Source: Candidatus Hydrogenedentota bacterium (GTDB lineage: Bacteria; Hydrogenedentota; Hydrogenedentia; Hydrogenedentales; SLHB01). Taken from it: DNA of 64,000 nucleotides. Of the stretch, positions 16,516-25,736 are shown in pieces (position 1 is the stretch's first letter; each line of letters begins with the position of its first letter). Both the position numbers and the translations under genes were made by a program. Where the stretch lies: contig JAKPDK010000158.1 in the NCBI GenBank assembly GCA_029552745.1, positions 167,741-231,740 of the forward strand, written 5' to 3'. The notes beneath the pieces are model-generated. The model was not told the DNA's origin, made no database searches, and saw only the letters and a program-made list of their open reading frames with translations.

Positions 16516-16668
16516 CGAAGAAGGTGACGCATTTGCGTAGAAGGTGGTTCTGAGCGGGGACGGGGAAGGCGAATCCGGGACTCATCCTACAGAGGGTGAA
16601 GGGGACGTGTCATATCAAATCCTCTTGCACCACATCTCCATGGCTGCAGGCATTCACCCATCTCAGCT

Positions 16669-16941
16669 CTAAGAAGCGGGTTGGCCCGAGCCTGGTGGAT
16701 TTGATATAGGTACTACGTTCAATGCTTGGAAACCTTTCGGTGTCTCCACGAGCTCAAACTGCACCTGTGCCCCCTCTTTTAAGGTCCTATAGCCCTCCAT
16801 TTTGATCGCCGAATGATGCACAAAGATATCCGCCAAGCCGTCACATACGATAAATCCATATCCTTTTTGATTATTAAACCACTTAACGCGTCCCGAACGC
16901 GCCGTGCTTTTCAAAGAAACATCTTCTTTTCTACTAGCCAC
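16669..16941 (-). CDS. Cold-shock domain protein (CspA family)
   Basis: A 90-residue protein: a 17-residue Ser/Lys-rich N-terminal extension and then a complete cold-shock domain. RNP1 KGYGFI and RNP2 DIFVHH are both present, with GRVKWFNNQKGYGF at the start and FELVETPKGFQALNV at the end. It binds single-stranded RNA or DNA as an RNA chaperone. The GTG start has GAGGAG seven bases upstream. Single gene; the C-terminal PPGSGQPAS tail is not conserved in the family. Confidence 0.92.
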   Translation of the reverse strand: MASRKEDVSLKSTARSGRVKWFNNQKGYGFIVCDGLADIFVHHSAIKMEGYRTLKEGAQVQFELVETPKGFQALNVVPISNPPGSGQPAS

Positions 16942-17149
16942 TGCACGTCTCCTCTTCGGAATCCATTCTCTCTACTACCACTTGTGCTATTTTTTTAAGT
17001 TCTGCAGCTTGTGTCCGAAGAAACATTATTTCTTTACAAAACATTCCGAAGTGAGGTCAGAGAAGATGCCCCCATCTAAGAGGTAGGAGGACTGTTGTGG
17101 CGCAAAAACTGAAACGTGCAAGGGAGTGAGCCGTCGTGTTTCCCCGAGA

Positions 17150-18103
17150 CTAATGTCCGAGCCGAACTTGATTCGCATCCACGCGAAGTCGTCCGGTTTT
17201 CATCATCCAACGAAGACTATCCGCCAAGCCTTCCCGTACGCCGATTTGAGGAACATAACCAAGGTCACGGCGTGCCTTCGAGCTATCAATACACATGTGC
17301 TCCACGACAAAACGGATGCCTGCCTCATTTACCCGACCCGTTGATACGGCTTCTTCGATTGACACATAGCGTACACACGAATTGGACCCTAACAAGTCTT
17401 TGATTATCTCGATGTACTGCGTCAACGTTACCGCGCGTTCCGAAGACAAGTTATAGATTTGTCCTGCCGCCACCTCGCGTTCCACAGCGGCACAGAAACC
17501 GCGAGCGAGGTCCTCGGTATGTACCGGCTGCAACAACGCCCGTCCATCCAAAGGCAACCAAATTTCACGGTGGTCTGCAATAGCCTGAAAATATTCGGGG
17601 TCACGTCCTCCCAATCCATCCAAGGGAACATCCCCTGCGCCGAAAACGTTGCTCACGCGAAGCGAACACACTTTGAACTTCGTTTCTTCGTAAAACTTCA
17701 TGAGAACATGGTCTTGAGCGAGTTTCGACCCAAACCCGCCCAACTCCGGCGGACACGGGGTAGGGTCATCTTCCCGAATCGGCACAAAACCTGCCGGCGC
17801 ATACACCCCCGTCGAACCGCAATGGATCAATTGGCCACAAAACCGTTTTGCTACAGGCAATACCCATTGCAGATCTTCGGCGCTCAATATGGTATCGATA
17901 ACGGCATCAAATCGAGTTTGGGTCAAGACAGGCTCCGCCTCGGCACGCTCATGCGCATTACCAAAAACGTGATGTACCTCCCGGGGCAAATCACCTGGCG
18001 TGTTGCCTCGGTGAAAGACCGTCACGGTATTTCCACGACGGAGAAGCTCGCGTGCGATCGCAGCCCCCAGAAACCTTGTCCCGCCGATGATGAGAACGTT
18101 CAT
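17150..18103 (-). CDS. NAD-dependent epimerase/dehydratase (extended SDR)
   Basis: A 317-residue Rossmann protein starting MNVLIIGGTRFLGAAIARELL. The nucleotide motif is of the GGTRFLG subtype seen in atypical SDRs such as the CSP41-like group. HCGSTGVYAP marks the active-site serine/threonine strand, but the usual YxxxK is not clear: the corresponding segment is KLAQDHVLMKFYEE, which has Lys without the Tyr four residues earlier. Catalysis may therefore be altered. It starts 36 bases after trpS on the same strand and is probably co-transcribed with it. The substrate, presumably a nucleotide-sugar or related compound, is unknown. Confidence 0.75.
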   Translation of the reverse strand: MNVLIIGGTRFLGAAIARELLRRGNTVTVFHRGNTPGDLPREVHHVFGNAHERAEAEPVLTQTRFDAVIDTILSAEDLQWVLPVAKRFCGQLIHCGSTGVYAPAGFVPIREDDPTPCPPELGGFGSKLAQDHVLMKFYEETKFKVCSLRVSNVFGAGDVPLDGLGGRDPEYFQAIADHREIWLPLDGRALLQPVHTEDLARGFCAAVEREVAAGQIYNLSSERAVTLTQYIEIIKDLLGSNSCVRYVSIEEAVSTGRVNEAGIRFVVEHMCIDSSKARRDLGYVPQIGVREGLADSLRWMMKTGRLRVDANQVRLGH

Positions 18104-18139
18104 ACGGCTCCTCCCGAACTTAGCCCCTGCTCCGCCAAC

Positions 18140-19201
18140 TCACGCCCGAAATAGACTCCTGCCAATTCCCATGGCTTCGCGGCATGCCTCAACCGTCTCC
18201 AGTGCCACCGGAGTCACTTTTTGCGCGTTCTCCCGCAAAAACTCTAACACAAACGCATCAGTGTTGTTCGGATCGTTATACCGCTCAATGATTGGTTTAT
18301 TGAACGCATTCACGTAGTCCGCCAACGTCGTCTTGAGCAGCTTATAAAACTTCTCCCGACGACGATATTTACCTACAAAATCCTCGTACACGTCGCGGGG
18401 CGCCAGCAGATAGAGCAAGAAGTACAACGCCCCCACACTTGGTGGCATTTGCGGCACAATCATCTCAGGCTCGTTGCTTTCCGTAGTCAAGGGCAGCGGA
18501 TCCGTCGTCGTCTGAACGGCGCGAATCTTTGCCAACACCGTCTCGGGCGGGTCCAACAAATCGAGCGTGTTGTTATCTGATTTTCCCATCTTGGACGCAC
18601 CGTCCAATCCCGGCAGACGTAAGGCTTCGCGCGACACCGCCGCAGGCACTTTCAGCGTTTCGCCAAACCGACTGTTGAATTTCTGTGCGATATCAATAGC
18701 CATTTCCACGTGTTGTCGCTGATCATCGCCTACGGGCACCTTATCGGCTCGCACAATGAGGATGTCCGCTGCCATAAGCACCGGATAGCCCAACAAACCA
18801 TAGGATAACGGGTTGCCTTCTGTGCCATCTTGTCGCGGTGGCAACTTGCTAAGCTTATCCTTGTACGTGGTCCCACGTTCTAAATGGCCAATATTGGTAA
18901 TCATTCCCAACAATAACGCGAGCTCCGCCGTACAAGGCAGATCACTTTGGCGATAAATCACCGACTTGTAGGGGTCTAATCCACACGCCACGTACGTGCG
19001 CAACATCGAAAGCGTCTGCCCAAAAAAATCCGTCTTTTCCGTCACGGTGGTCAACGCATGGTAATCCGCCACAAAGTAATAACAGCGGTGTCCCTCTTCT
19101 TGAAGTTTCAGAAAATGACGAATAGCACCGAAATAATTACCATAGTGTAAACGCCCTGTTGGACGTATCCCGGATAAAATGACTTCACGATGGTCTGCCA
19201 T
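18140..19201 (-). CDS. trpS: Tryptophanyl-tRNA synthetase
   Basis: A 353-residue class I aminoacyl-tRNA synthetase that charges tRNA-Trp. GIRPTGRLHYGNYFGAI carries the HIGH-type motif (HYGN), and KMGKSDNN is the KMSKS loop. GDDQRQHVE and the family-typical LGYPVLMAADIL are also present. Length and motif order match bacterial TrpS, with a slightly extended C-terminal helix. The ATG start lies 9 residues before the first strand, as usual. Divergent from the prepilin gene at 19356. Confidence 0.95.
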   Translation of the reverse strand: MADHREVILSGIRPTGRLHYGNYFGAIRHFLKLQEEGHRCYYFVADYHALTTVTEKTDFFGQTLSMLRTYVACGLDPYKSVIYRQSDLPCTAELALLLGMITNIGHLERGTTYKDKLSKLPPRQDGTEGNPLSYGLLGYPVLMAADILIVRADKVPVGDDQRQHVEMAIDIAQKFNSRFGETLKVPAAVSREALRLPGLDGASKMGKSDNNTLDLLDPPETVLAKIRAVQTTTDPLPLTTESNEPEMIVPQMPPSVGALYFLLYLLAPRDVYEDFVGKYRRREKFYKLLKTTLADYVNAFNKPIIERYNDPNNTDAFVLEFLRENAQKVTPVALETVEACREAMGIGRSLFRA

Positions 19202-19355
19202 AATTCCCTCGTATTGCTAAAACGACCGATTCGATATATACTGACGCCACATAGTGGCGCCGAGTCCCATGGCGGGAACTGCCGAGCACCAGCAGCGCTC
19301 AAAAGCATACCGCATCATGGCTATGGCTTTCCAACAGCGCGCGGAGAACACTTTC

Positions 19356-20039
19356 ATGAATAGTCCCTGCCACTCCAAAAAGATTTCCAAGAAGACCGCG
19401 CAGTCCGGGTTCAGTCTGGTGGAACTCCTCGTGGTCATCGCCATCATTTCCATACTCACTGCCATGTATGCCGCCGTCGGGGTGCGTGCTATCAGCAAAG
19501 CCAAACGCGTCGCCGTCGTAGAAGGAATGCGCCAAGAACACATCGGAAGATTGGCGGATAATGCAAACATGGCGCGCTCCAGTCCGTCAAATACCCCTTC
19601 CACCGCTGAGGAAATACGAGAGCAGTGCCGTGCCGCTTTTCGTCAAAAAATGGACCTCGGCGGGAGGGAACTCATTTTTACTGAATTACTTTGTGTGGTG
19701 AAATCCGAAGCGGAATTCCGTGCGTATTGGTACACACTGGTAAATCCTGATGCAACGGGCGCCGTCACCCTGGCTGGAAATCGTTCCATCGTTGTCCAGG
19801 ATGAGAACGGACAGTCCTATACGCTCGAGTGGCGAGACCGTAGCAGCATGAAAGATAGAGAAATATACCCTGTGATTTGGGAGTTCCTTTCGACAGATAC
19901 AAAGCACATGAGCGCCGAAAGCCTCGGGATAACCGTGATGTTTTCCGATGGACATGTGGAGTACCTACCTTATCCAAGTCGCTATCCTGCAACGCGCGTC
20001 GTTGCCGAGCTTTCTCAACGATTCATGGACCGCCAATAA
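19356..20039 (+). CDS. Prepilin-type N-terminal domain protein (pseudopilin-like)
   Basis: A 227-residue protein with a type IV prepilin leader: a short basic segment, then SGFSLVELLVVIAIISILTAMYAAVG. Cleavage is expected after the Gly and the new Phe would be N-methylated. Near the end is SLGITVMFSDGHVEYLPY, the DGH signature of DUF1559-like pseudopilins that are common in PVC bacteria. I chose the ATG at 19356 because GGAG lies nine bases upstream; an in-frame extension to 19254 would bury the leader. A prepilin peptidase and assembly genes other than pilT are not in the window. The role in secretion or in a minor pilus is unknown. Confidence 0.7.
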   Translation: MNSPCHSKKISKKTAQSGFSLVELLVVIAIISILTAMYAAVGVRAISKAKRVAVVEGMRQEHIGRLADNANMARSSPSNTPSTAEEIREQCRAAFRQKMDLGGRELIFTELLCVVKSEAEFRAYWYTLVNPDATGAVTLAGNRSIVVQDENGQSYTLEWRDRSSMKDREIYPVIWEFLSTDTKHMSAESLGITVMFSDGHVEYLPYPSRYPATRVVAELSQRFMDRQ

Positions 20040-20072
20040 TCACAAAAACGGCGACAAACCTCGCAAGAAAAG

Positions 20073-20081
20073 TGTTATAAT
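20073..20081 (+). promoter_or_regulatory. Extended -10 promoter
   Basis: TGtTATAAT, a consensus TGn-TATAAT, with only a weak -35 (gcgaca at 20051). It lies 38 bases before the lipoprotein start, so that gene need not depend on the prepilin gene. Confidence 0.5.
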
Positions 20082-20118
20082 ATAGAAAACGCCACCTCGC
20101 TCGAGGAGAAGGATAGTG

Positions 20119-20964
20119 ATGCGTTTCATCTTTGTATTAACCCTGTGCGTTCTCTTGACTGGTTGCGGCTTAGAGCTGCTCGGCACCACCGCTATTCGCA
20201 GCGGGCTGGAAGCCGAGCAGGCGCAAACACTGAAAAAAACTTTGGATTACGCGAAAGAATCAACCTCGCTTATGAGCGCCCAGCAAGGCATCGCCGCGTA
20301 CCGCGCAGAAAAAGGGGTTAACCCACCTTCTCTCGAAGCGGCAGTTCGTGAAGGATATCTTGCCGAAGTTCCAAAACAGGCTGATGGGACGCCCTATGAC
20401 TACGACCCGCAAACGGGCGCGTTGTTCGAAAAGCCGGCGACGCCGCCAGCGCCACCTCCGGTCGCATCCAATCCCCAACCAACGGTTCCTCCGCCTCCGA
20501 CAACTTCAGGTGGTTCGTTTGCCGAAGATCTAAAGAGCATTCAGATAATTCGAGGGGCTATCGGAAAATACCAAAAAGACAACAAACGACTTCCGCCCTC
20601 CTTACAGAGTCTCGCCCCGAAATACTTGTCAGAAGTCCCCAAAACGAGCACAGGCCAGGACTTTTATTATGACCCGGCAACAGGTACCGTCTACCATCCC
20701 TCTCAAGTGCCTTCCCAATATGTCACGCCCGCACCACAACCCATTTCCCCCCAACCCGTCGCCACAACGCCCCGCAGGCCCGCAGTTGTAGGCGGCGGAC
20801 CGCTCGGCGAAGCCATGACGGGAATTTCCATGCAAGAACAATTGAACAGCATGAGCCATGCCGGCGCCAATGCCGCCGGGTCTCGCGCACGAATGGGCGC
20901 CCGTGGCATTGGGGATCAGCACACCCAACAACAAGAAAGGGTCATGGACAATTTAGGGTTGTAA
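20119..20964 (+). CDS. Lipoprotein with duplicated GspG-like module
   Basis: A 281-residue lipoprotein with signal FIFVLTLCVLLTGC (lipobox LTGC). Two similar blocks follow. One is about residues 58-100 (GIAAYRAEKGVNPPSLEAA...YLAEVP...YDYDPQTGALF). The other is about 150-195 (GAIGKYQKDNKRLPPSLQSL...YLSEVP...FYYDPATGTVY). Such blocks resemble the C-terminal part of major pseudopilins (GspG) but have no pilin helix. Proline-rich linkers separate them. The ATG at 20119 follows GGAGAAGG; GTG at 20116 is the alternative. Partnering with the pseudopilin gene upstream is likely but unproven. Its end overlaps the convergent GH31 gene by 12 bases. Confidence 0.65.
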   Translation: MRFIFVLTLCVLLTGCGLELLGTTAIRSGLEAEQAQTLKKTLDYAKESTSLMSAQQGIAAYRAEKGVNPPSLEAAVREGYLAEVPKQADGTPYDYDPQTGALFEKPATPPAPPPVASNPQPTVPPPPTTSGGSFAEDLKSIQIIRGAIGKYQKDNKRLPPSLQSLAPKYLSEVPKTSTGQDFYYDPATGTVYHPSQVPSQYVTPAPQPISPQPVATTPRRPAVVGGGPLGEAMTGISMQEQLNSMSHAGANAAGSRARMGARGIGDQHTQQQERVMDNLGL

Positions 20965-22764
20965 ACCCGCCGTTTGGGGATCTCTTTGGTAAATAAGGTA
21001 TTGGCCATCCTGATATTGCTCGCTGCGTATCACCAGCCAGCGCCTTTCCTCGTCAAAACCCCAACGGTCTCCCTCCAAAACGGCTCCGTCCAGTTCCACA
21101 CGAGCCGGCGGCTGAACACGCTTTATTCGTAAAATATGAGGGATTTTTCTTCCGGACAACGATATACGCAGGGGTTCACCATCCTCGACCGTCACGCTTG
21201 TCTGACCTTGTCCGTCTGGGTGTTCAACCGTAAAGACATTCTTTTCATAGGGATAAACTAGAAAAGTGAGATACCCTGCGGAATCGCGGTCTCCTAGCCC
21301 CGTGTAGGAACGCGATACATGAACAGGAATAATGGCTCCTTCCCGAACAAACACCGGAAATTCTTCCAAAGGAAACTCGCGGGTGAGCCGCTGCGGTCCC
21401 TGGATGACTTCCTCATCATCAAACCAATATCGCCATTTTCCCGGAGGCAATTCCACCGTCCGAACCAAATTGTCTTCATAAATGGGCGCCACCAGAAAAT
21501 CATCCCCAAATAAGTAGTGGTACTTACCCCGTACCGGACGCATCAGAGGTTTTTCCCCGTGCGCGCAGTGCACAACGTGCGAGTACATGTATGGCACGAG
21601 TTCCGTGTGAAGCCAAGCATACTTACGAATGATCTCCAACTCCTGTTGGGAGCGTTTCCACAATGCCCGTTCTCCATGTCCCCCATTCAAAAACAGGCCG
21701 CAAAACGTCGAAAATTGCGCCCAGCGAATATACAATCGCGGTGGAATCGTCCCACCCGAATAGCCGCCCACGTCGGAACCGATTACGCAATAACCTAGCC
21801 GGGCACTTCGCAAAATATCCGTCAGCGCCTCTTCAATTCCTTCGTCCTTCAATTTCCATGCATGGTCTTGATCGCCAACCCAAGTCACCGGCGCCGCGTC
21901 AAAAGGGGCAAATCCTTCGGGATGGTTATAGCGATCGAGGGCACGTGACAAAGTCACGAACTCGGGATTTTGCGAAAGCCCATGTTGGTACTCGTCCCGA
22001 TAGTAATGGTCCATATACTTCCGTGTAGTCATCCACCCGGCATGCGTCTTTTGATAAGGTATCGGGATTTTCCCGAGGCGAGAGGAGAAAAACGTCGCCG
22101 TGCCGTCCAACTTCCAACCGTCAATTCCCCAATCCAGTACCTGCTGTTGCATCCCGCGCCACCATGCCATCGCCTCCGGATTCGTGTAATCGATGAAGCC
22201 CCCGACGCCTTTCCACCATTTCCATTCGTAACCGTTTCCCACGAGATAACCTTTATCCCGGGCTTCCTCATACCAATCTGTTGCATCCAATATGGCGGTA
22301 TCCTTGTTCAAACGGTTCACCATACAAGTCATCCACAGAACCACTCGATAGCCACGCTCTTCCAATGTGCGAAAGAACCGTTCCGGCTCAGGATACAAGT
22401 TTGTGTCTACATTAAAATCGTTGTACCGCGTTGACCAAGGGCTGTCAATAAGAATTGTACGCACGGGAATATCGTGCGCCGCATACCCGTCGAGCAATTC
22501 AAGAACCGCTTCCGCCGTATTGGTATCGTCCTCCCAAAGCCAGCATTCCAATGCCCACGGCGGTGTAATCGGCACACGGGTGTGCCGCGTATGATTCATC
22601 GGAATCCCCCAAAACGGGAAAGCGAACAGCACCCAAAATCCCAGAAAAACCAGCAGCAAGATTAGTCCCAAGGAAATTAGCGACCTTTTAACTACTTTGG
22701 TCATCCTTACACCCTGTAAACCTGTTTGCGAAATCCTAAGGATTCCAATTGGCGTTGCATTCAC
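20953..22764 (-). CDS. GH31 family glycoside hydrolase, membrane-anchored
   Basis: A 603-residue protein with an N-terminal membrane helix (SLISLGLILLLVFLGFWVLFAFPFWG), so it is probably anchored with its barrel outside the cytoplasm. GH31 features: IDSPWSTRYNDFNVD, GIDGWKLDG with the catalytic Asp, GSDVGGYSG for the acid/base region, RWAQFSTFCGLFLNGG and a C-terminal beta-sandwich. It would release alpha-linked sugars; specificity is not readable. The GTG at 22764 overlaps the aat stop (GTGA), but an ATG at 22704 directly before the helix is equally plausible. Its place at the end of an N-degron operon looks like read-through rather than function. Confidence 0.82.
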   Translation of the reverse strand: MNATPIGILRISQTGLQGVRMTKVVKRSLISLGLILLLVFLGFWVLFAFPFWGIPMNHTRHTRVPITPPWALECWLWEDDTNTAEAVLELLDGYAAHDIPVRTILIDSPWSTRYNDFNVDTNLYPEPERFFRTLEERGYRVVLWMTCMVNRLNKDTAILDATDWYEEARDKGYLVGNGYEWKWWKGVGGFIDYTNPEAMAWWRGMQQQVLDWGIDGWKLDGTATFFSSRLGKIPIPYQKTHAGWMTTRKYMDHYYRDEYQHGLSQNPEFVTLSRALDRYNHPEGFAPFDAAPVTWVGDQDHAWKLKDEGIEEALTDILRSARLGYCVIGSDVGGYSGGTIPPRLYIRWAQFSTFCGLFLNGGHGERALWKRSQQELEIIRKYAWLHTELVPYMYSHVVHCAHGEKPLMRPVRGKYHYLFGDDFLVAPIYEDNLVRTVELPPGKWRYWFDDEEVIQGPQRLTREFPLEEFPVFVREGAIIPVHVSRSYTGLGDRDSAGYLTFLVYPYEKNVFTVEHPDGQGQTSVTVEDGEPLRISLSGRKIPHILRIKRVQPPARVELDGAVLEGDRWGFDEERRWLVIRSEQYQDGQYLIYQRDPQTAGLQP

Positions 22765-23462
22765 TCGTCCGAGACTGCCGCCACCGCTTCCGTCCAGCGC
22801 CCTTGACGAGTAGGATGAACGCGCAAGGCTTCCTCCAACAGTTTCAAGAAAGAACGCCGTGAAATCTCACGGGCGCCCAAACGCATCAAATGATCGTTAC
22901 GCAATTGACAGTCAATAAACAAGAATTGCCATGATTTCGCGCAGTCGACCAAGCGCGCCAACGCCGCTCTCGAAGCCTCGGATACCTCCGAAAACATGGA
23001 TTCCCCGAAAAAACACGCCCCCAATGAAACGCCGTAAAGACCGCCTACCAAACGACCTTCCAGCCATGTCTCGAACGAATGCGCATAACCCAATTCATGC
23101 AAGCGGCAGTACGCTTGAAGCATTTCAGATGTGATCCACGTACCTTCACGTCTCGGACCGCGGATCGTCGCACAGCGCCGAATCACCTGCTCAAACGCTG
23201 TGTCTGCTCGAATCTCAAAACCTGCCTTACGAATTCGTCTTGCCGAGCGTTTCGAAAGATGAAAGTCTTGTGGAAACAAAACTGCACGCGGATCGGGCGA
23301 CCACCACAAGATCGGATAGCCCTCCTCATACCACGGGAAAATCCCCATGCGATAAGCACAAAGAAGCCGCGACGGAGAAAGGTCCCCTCCAACTGCCAGC
23401 AAACCTTCATCGTCCGCAAAATCGGGAAGGGGAAAGAAAATCTTGTTTGTTAGACGCAACAA
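22761..23462 (-). CDS. aat: Leucyl/phenylalanyl-tRNA--protein transferase
   Basis: A 233-residue enzyme that transfers Leu or Phe from charged tRNA to the N-terminus of proteins beginning with Arg or Lys, marking them for ClpS/ClpA. Typical Aat segments are GLLAVGGDLSPSRLL, GIFPWYEEGYPILWWSPDPR and GGLYGVSLGACFFGESMFS. The start is uncertain: the reading frame opens with TTG TTG and no ATG precedes the conserved region. It lies 21 bases after clpA and overlaps the GH31 gene, so it belongs to the clpS-clpA-aat unit. Confidence 0.93.
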   Translation of the reverse strand: MLRLTNKIFFPLPDFADDEGLLAVGGDLSPSRLLCAYRMGIFPWYEEGYPILWWSPDPRAVLFPQDFHLSKRSARRIRKAGFEIRADTAFEQVIRRCATIRGPRREGTWITSEMLQAYCRLHELGYAHSFETWLEGRLVGGLYGVSLGACFFGESMFSEVSEASRAALARLVDCAKSWQFLFIDCQLRNDHLMRLGAREISRRSFLKLLEEALRVHPTRQGRWTEAVAAVSDE

Positions 23463-23483
23463 TGCCCAAATCCGTAAAAGGAA

Positions 23484-25736
23484 TCAAGAACGATTCAACG
23501 AGTTAACCTCAAGAACAAGTTTTCCATCCGTCACGTCAATTCTCACCGTGCCGCCTTTATCAAGACCACCGAACAACAACGCGTCCGACAACCTATCCTG
23601 AACCTCCGCCTGAATCAGCCTTCCTAGAGGACGCGCCCCAAATTGCGGGTCGTATCCCCGTTCGGCTAACCAAGATATCGCGGCCTGACTCGGTTCAAGC
23701 GTGACTTGATGAGGGACAAGACGGCTCTGGACTTCTCCCAGCAACTTCCGCACGATCCGCTCCATGATCGCCGGCGTCAAGGAGCGAAACATGATAATCG
23801 CGTCCAACCGGTTACGGAACTCCGGGCTGAATGTCTTCTCTACCGCTTTCATGCCTTTATCGAGCGCGACATCCGCGGCTCTGCCGAAGCCGATGCTGTG
23901 CGCCGCCATATCCCGCGCACCGGCATTTGAGGTCATAATAAGCACCACATTGCGGAAGTCCGCTTTTTTGCCGACGTGATCCGTCAACGTGGCATGATCC
24001 ATCACCTGTAAGAGGATACTAAACAAGTCATTGTGGGCTTTTTCGATCTCGTCCAACAACAAAACGCAGTGAGGATTCCGACGAATTTCATCTGTCAACA
24101 GCCCTCCTTGTTCAAACCCCACATAGCCCGGAGGAGCGCCAATCAAACGCGACACTGTATGCTTTTCCATGTATTCGCTCATATCATAACGAGCAAAGTG
24201 AACCCCCAAGATGGCGGCAAGCTGCCGCGCCACCTCGGTCTTCCCCACTCCCGTAGGACCGCAAAACAAAAAGCTCCCGATGGGTTTTTCTGGATGTCCC
24301 AGTCCCGCCCGTGCCCGCTTAATCGCTCGCGACAACTCTGCGATCGCCTCATCTTGACCAAATACAACCTGCTTCAGATCTTCTTCCAGGGTCGCAAGAC
24401 GTTCTTTTTCGGTGGAAGATACACTTCGAACGGGGATTTTTGCCATATCAGCAACTATTTGTTCGATATCCGCTGGGCGAATCACACGGCGTTTCCGTTT
24501 CCCTTTTGTGGATAGACGTGCAGCGGCGCCCGCTTCATCAATAACGTCAATGGCTTTGTCGGGCAGGTACCGGTCGTTGACAAACTTAGCCGTTAGCTCG
24601 GCGGCGGCACGCAACGCCGCATCCGAATACGATACCCCGTGATGTTGTTCATAGTGCGTCTTTAACCCACAGAGGATTTTATAGGTCTCCTCCGTGGAAG
24701 GTTCCGCTATCTCGATACGCTCAAAACGACGCGCCAAAGCGCGATCGCGCTCGAATAGGTTCTTGCACTCTTCGTATGTTGTGGAACCAATACAACGAAT
24801 TTCACCCGAAGCAAGAACAGGTTTTAACAGATTAGAAGCATCCACCGAACTGTCCGTTGTCGAGCCTGCACCCACCACCATGTGAATCTCATCGATAAAC
24901 AGAATCGCATTCGGTTTCTGTTGCAAGGCGTGAATCACGCCCTTCACCCGTTGTTCAAACTCACCCCGAAACCTCGTGCCTGCTAACAACGCTCCAAGGT
25001 CGAGCCGAAATATCTCACACGACCTCAAAATGGCGGGTACCTCTCCTGCCACAATTTTACGGGCTAAACCCTCCACAACCGCCGTCTTCCCAACACCCGG
25101 TTCTCCAACCAAAATGGGATTATTCTTTCTGCGGCGACAGAGCACCTGCAGCATACGACGCAGTTCCAATTCCCGCCCGATCAGCGGATCAATCTTTCCT
25201 GCAACAGCCAACTGGTTGAGGTTAACTGTGTAGGTCCCCAGTGGATCGCGCTCCGACGACGACTCCCCGCCAGCCCCTGAAGCATCTCGACGACTGTCTC
25301 CGGAAGGCTTGGTCGTCCCGTGCGAAATATATTCCAGCACGTCTAACCGAGTGACGCCTTCGCGTACCAAAATGTGCGCAGCGTGTGTTTCCTCTCCTTC
25401 CAGAATCGCCGCAAGAATGTCCCCCGCGTCCACTTCTTTTTTTCCTGATCCCCGTACATGCTGAATCGCCCGATGCAACACCCGATCAAATTCGAGGGTT
25501 TGTTGCGGCGTACAATCCTCATGTTCCTCCACGCGATACAACTCACGGTCGAAGAACTGCTCTAAAGCGCTGCGAATGGCTGAAATACGCGCACCACACG
25601 CTGCCAAAATTTCCCGGCCATACGGCTCATCACAAAGGGCGTACAGCAAGTGTTCCACGCACAAATACTCATGGCGGCGCTGCCTCGCCTCGCGAAACGC
25701 CCGACCCAGTGCTATCTCTAACGTTTTGCTTATCAT
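23484..25736 (-). CDS. clpA: ATP-dependent Clp protease ATPase subunit ClpA
   Basis: A 750-residue AAA+ unfoldase. It has an N-terminal Clp repeat domain for the adaptor (residues 1-140), and a first AAA module with GEPGVGKTAVVEG and Walker B ILFIDEIH. The second module has GPTGVGKTEVARQ and LLLDEIEKAH, followed by sensor 2 GARPLGRLIQ. It has no ClpB-type coiled-coil middle domain, and the ClpS partner is adjacent, so ClpA rather than ClpB or ClpC. Its ATG overlaps the clpS stop by four bases. It would feed N-degron substrates to ClpP, which is not in this window. Confidence 0.94.
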   Translation of the reverse strand: MISKTLEIALGRAFREARQRRHEYLCVEHLLYALCDEPYGREILAACGARISAIRSALEQFFDRELYRVEEHEDCTPQQTLEFDRVLHRAIQHVRGSGKKEVDAGDILAAILEGEETHAAHILVREGVTRLDVLEYISHGTTKPSGDSRRDASGAGGESSSERDPLGTYTVNLNQLAVAGKIDPLIGRELELRRMLQVLCRRRKNNPILVGEPGVGKTAVVEGLARKIVAGEVPAILRSCEIFRLDLGALLAGTRFRGEFEQRVKGVIHALQQKPNAILFIDEIHMVVGAGSTTDSSVDASNLLKPVLASGEIRCIGSTTYEECKNLFERDRALARRFERIEIAEPSTEETYKILCGLKTHYEQHHGVSYSDAALRAAAELTAKFVNDRYLPDKAIDVIDEAGAAARLSTKGKRKRRVIRPADIEQIVADMAKIPVRSVSSTEKERLATLEEDLKQVVFGQDEAIAELSRAIKRARAGLGHPEKPIGSFLFCGPTGVGKTEVARQLAAILGVHFARYDMSEYMEKHTVSRLIGAPPGYVGFEQGGLLTDEIRRNPHCVLLLDEIEKAHNDLFSILLQVMDHATLTDHVGKKADFRNVVLIMTSNAGARDMAAHSIGFGRAADVALDKGMKAVEKTFSPEFRNRLDAIIMFRSLTPAIMERIVRKLLGEVQSRLVPHQVTLEPSQAAISWLAERGYDPQFGARPLGRLIQAEVQDRLSDALLFGGLDKGGTVRIDVTDGKLVLEVNSLNRS

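Noticed and set aside
19254..19355. N-terminal extension of the prepilin-like gene
   Set aside because: It would put 34 residues before the leader and displace the Shine-Dalgarno site at 19343-19346. It also overlaps the trpS promoter region.
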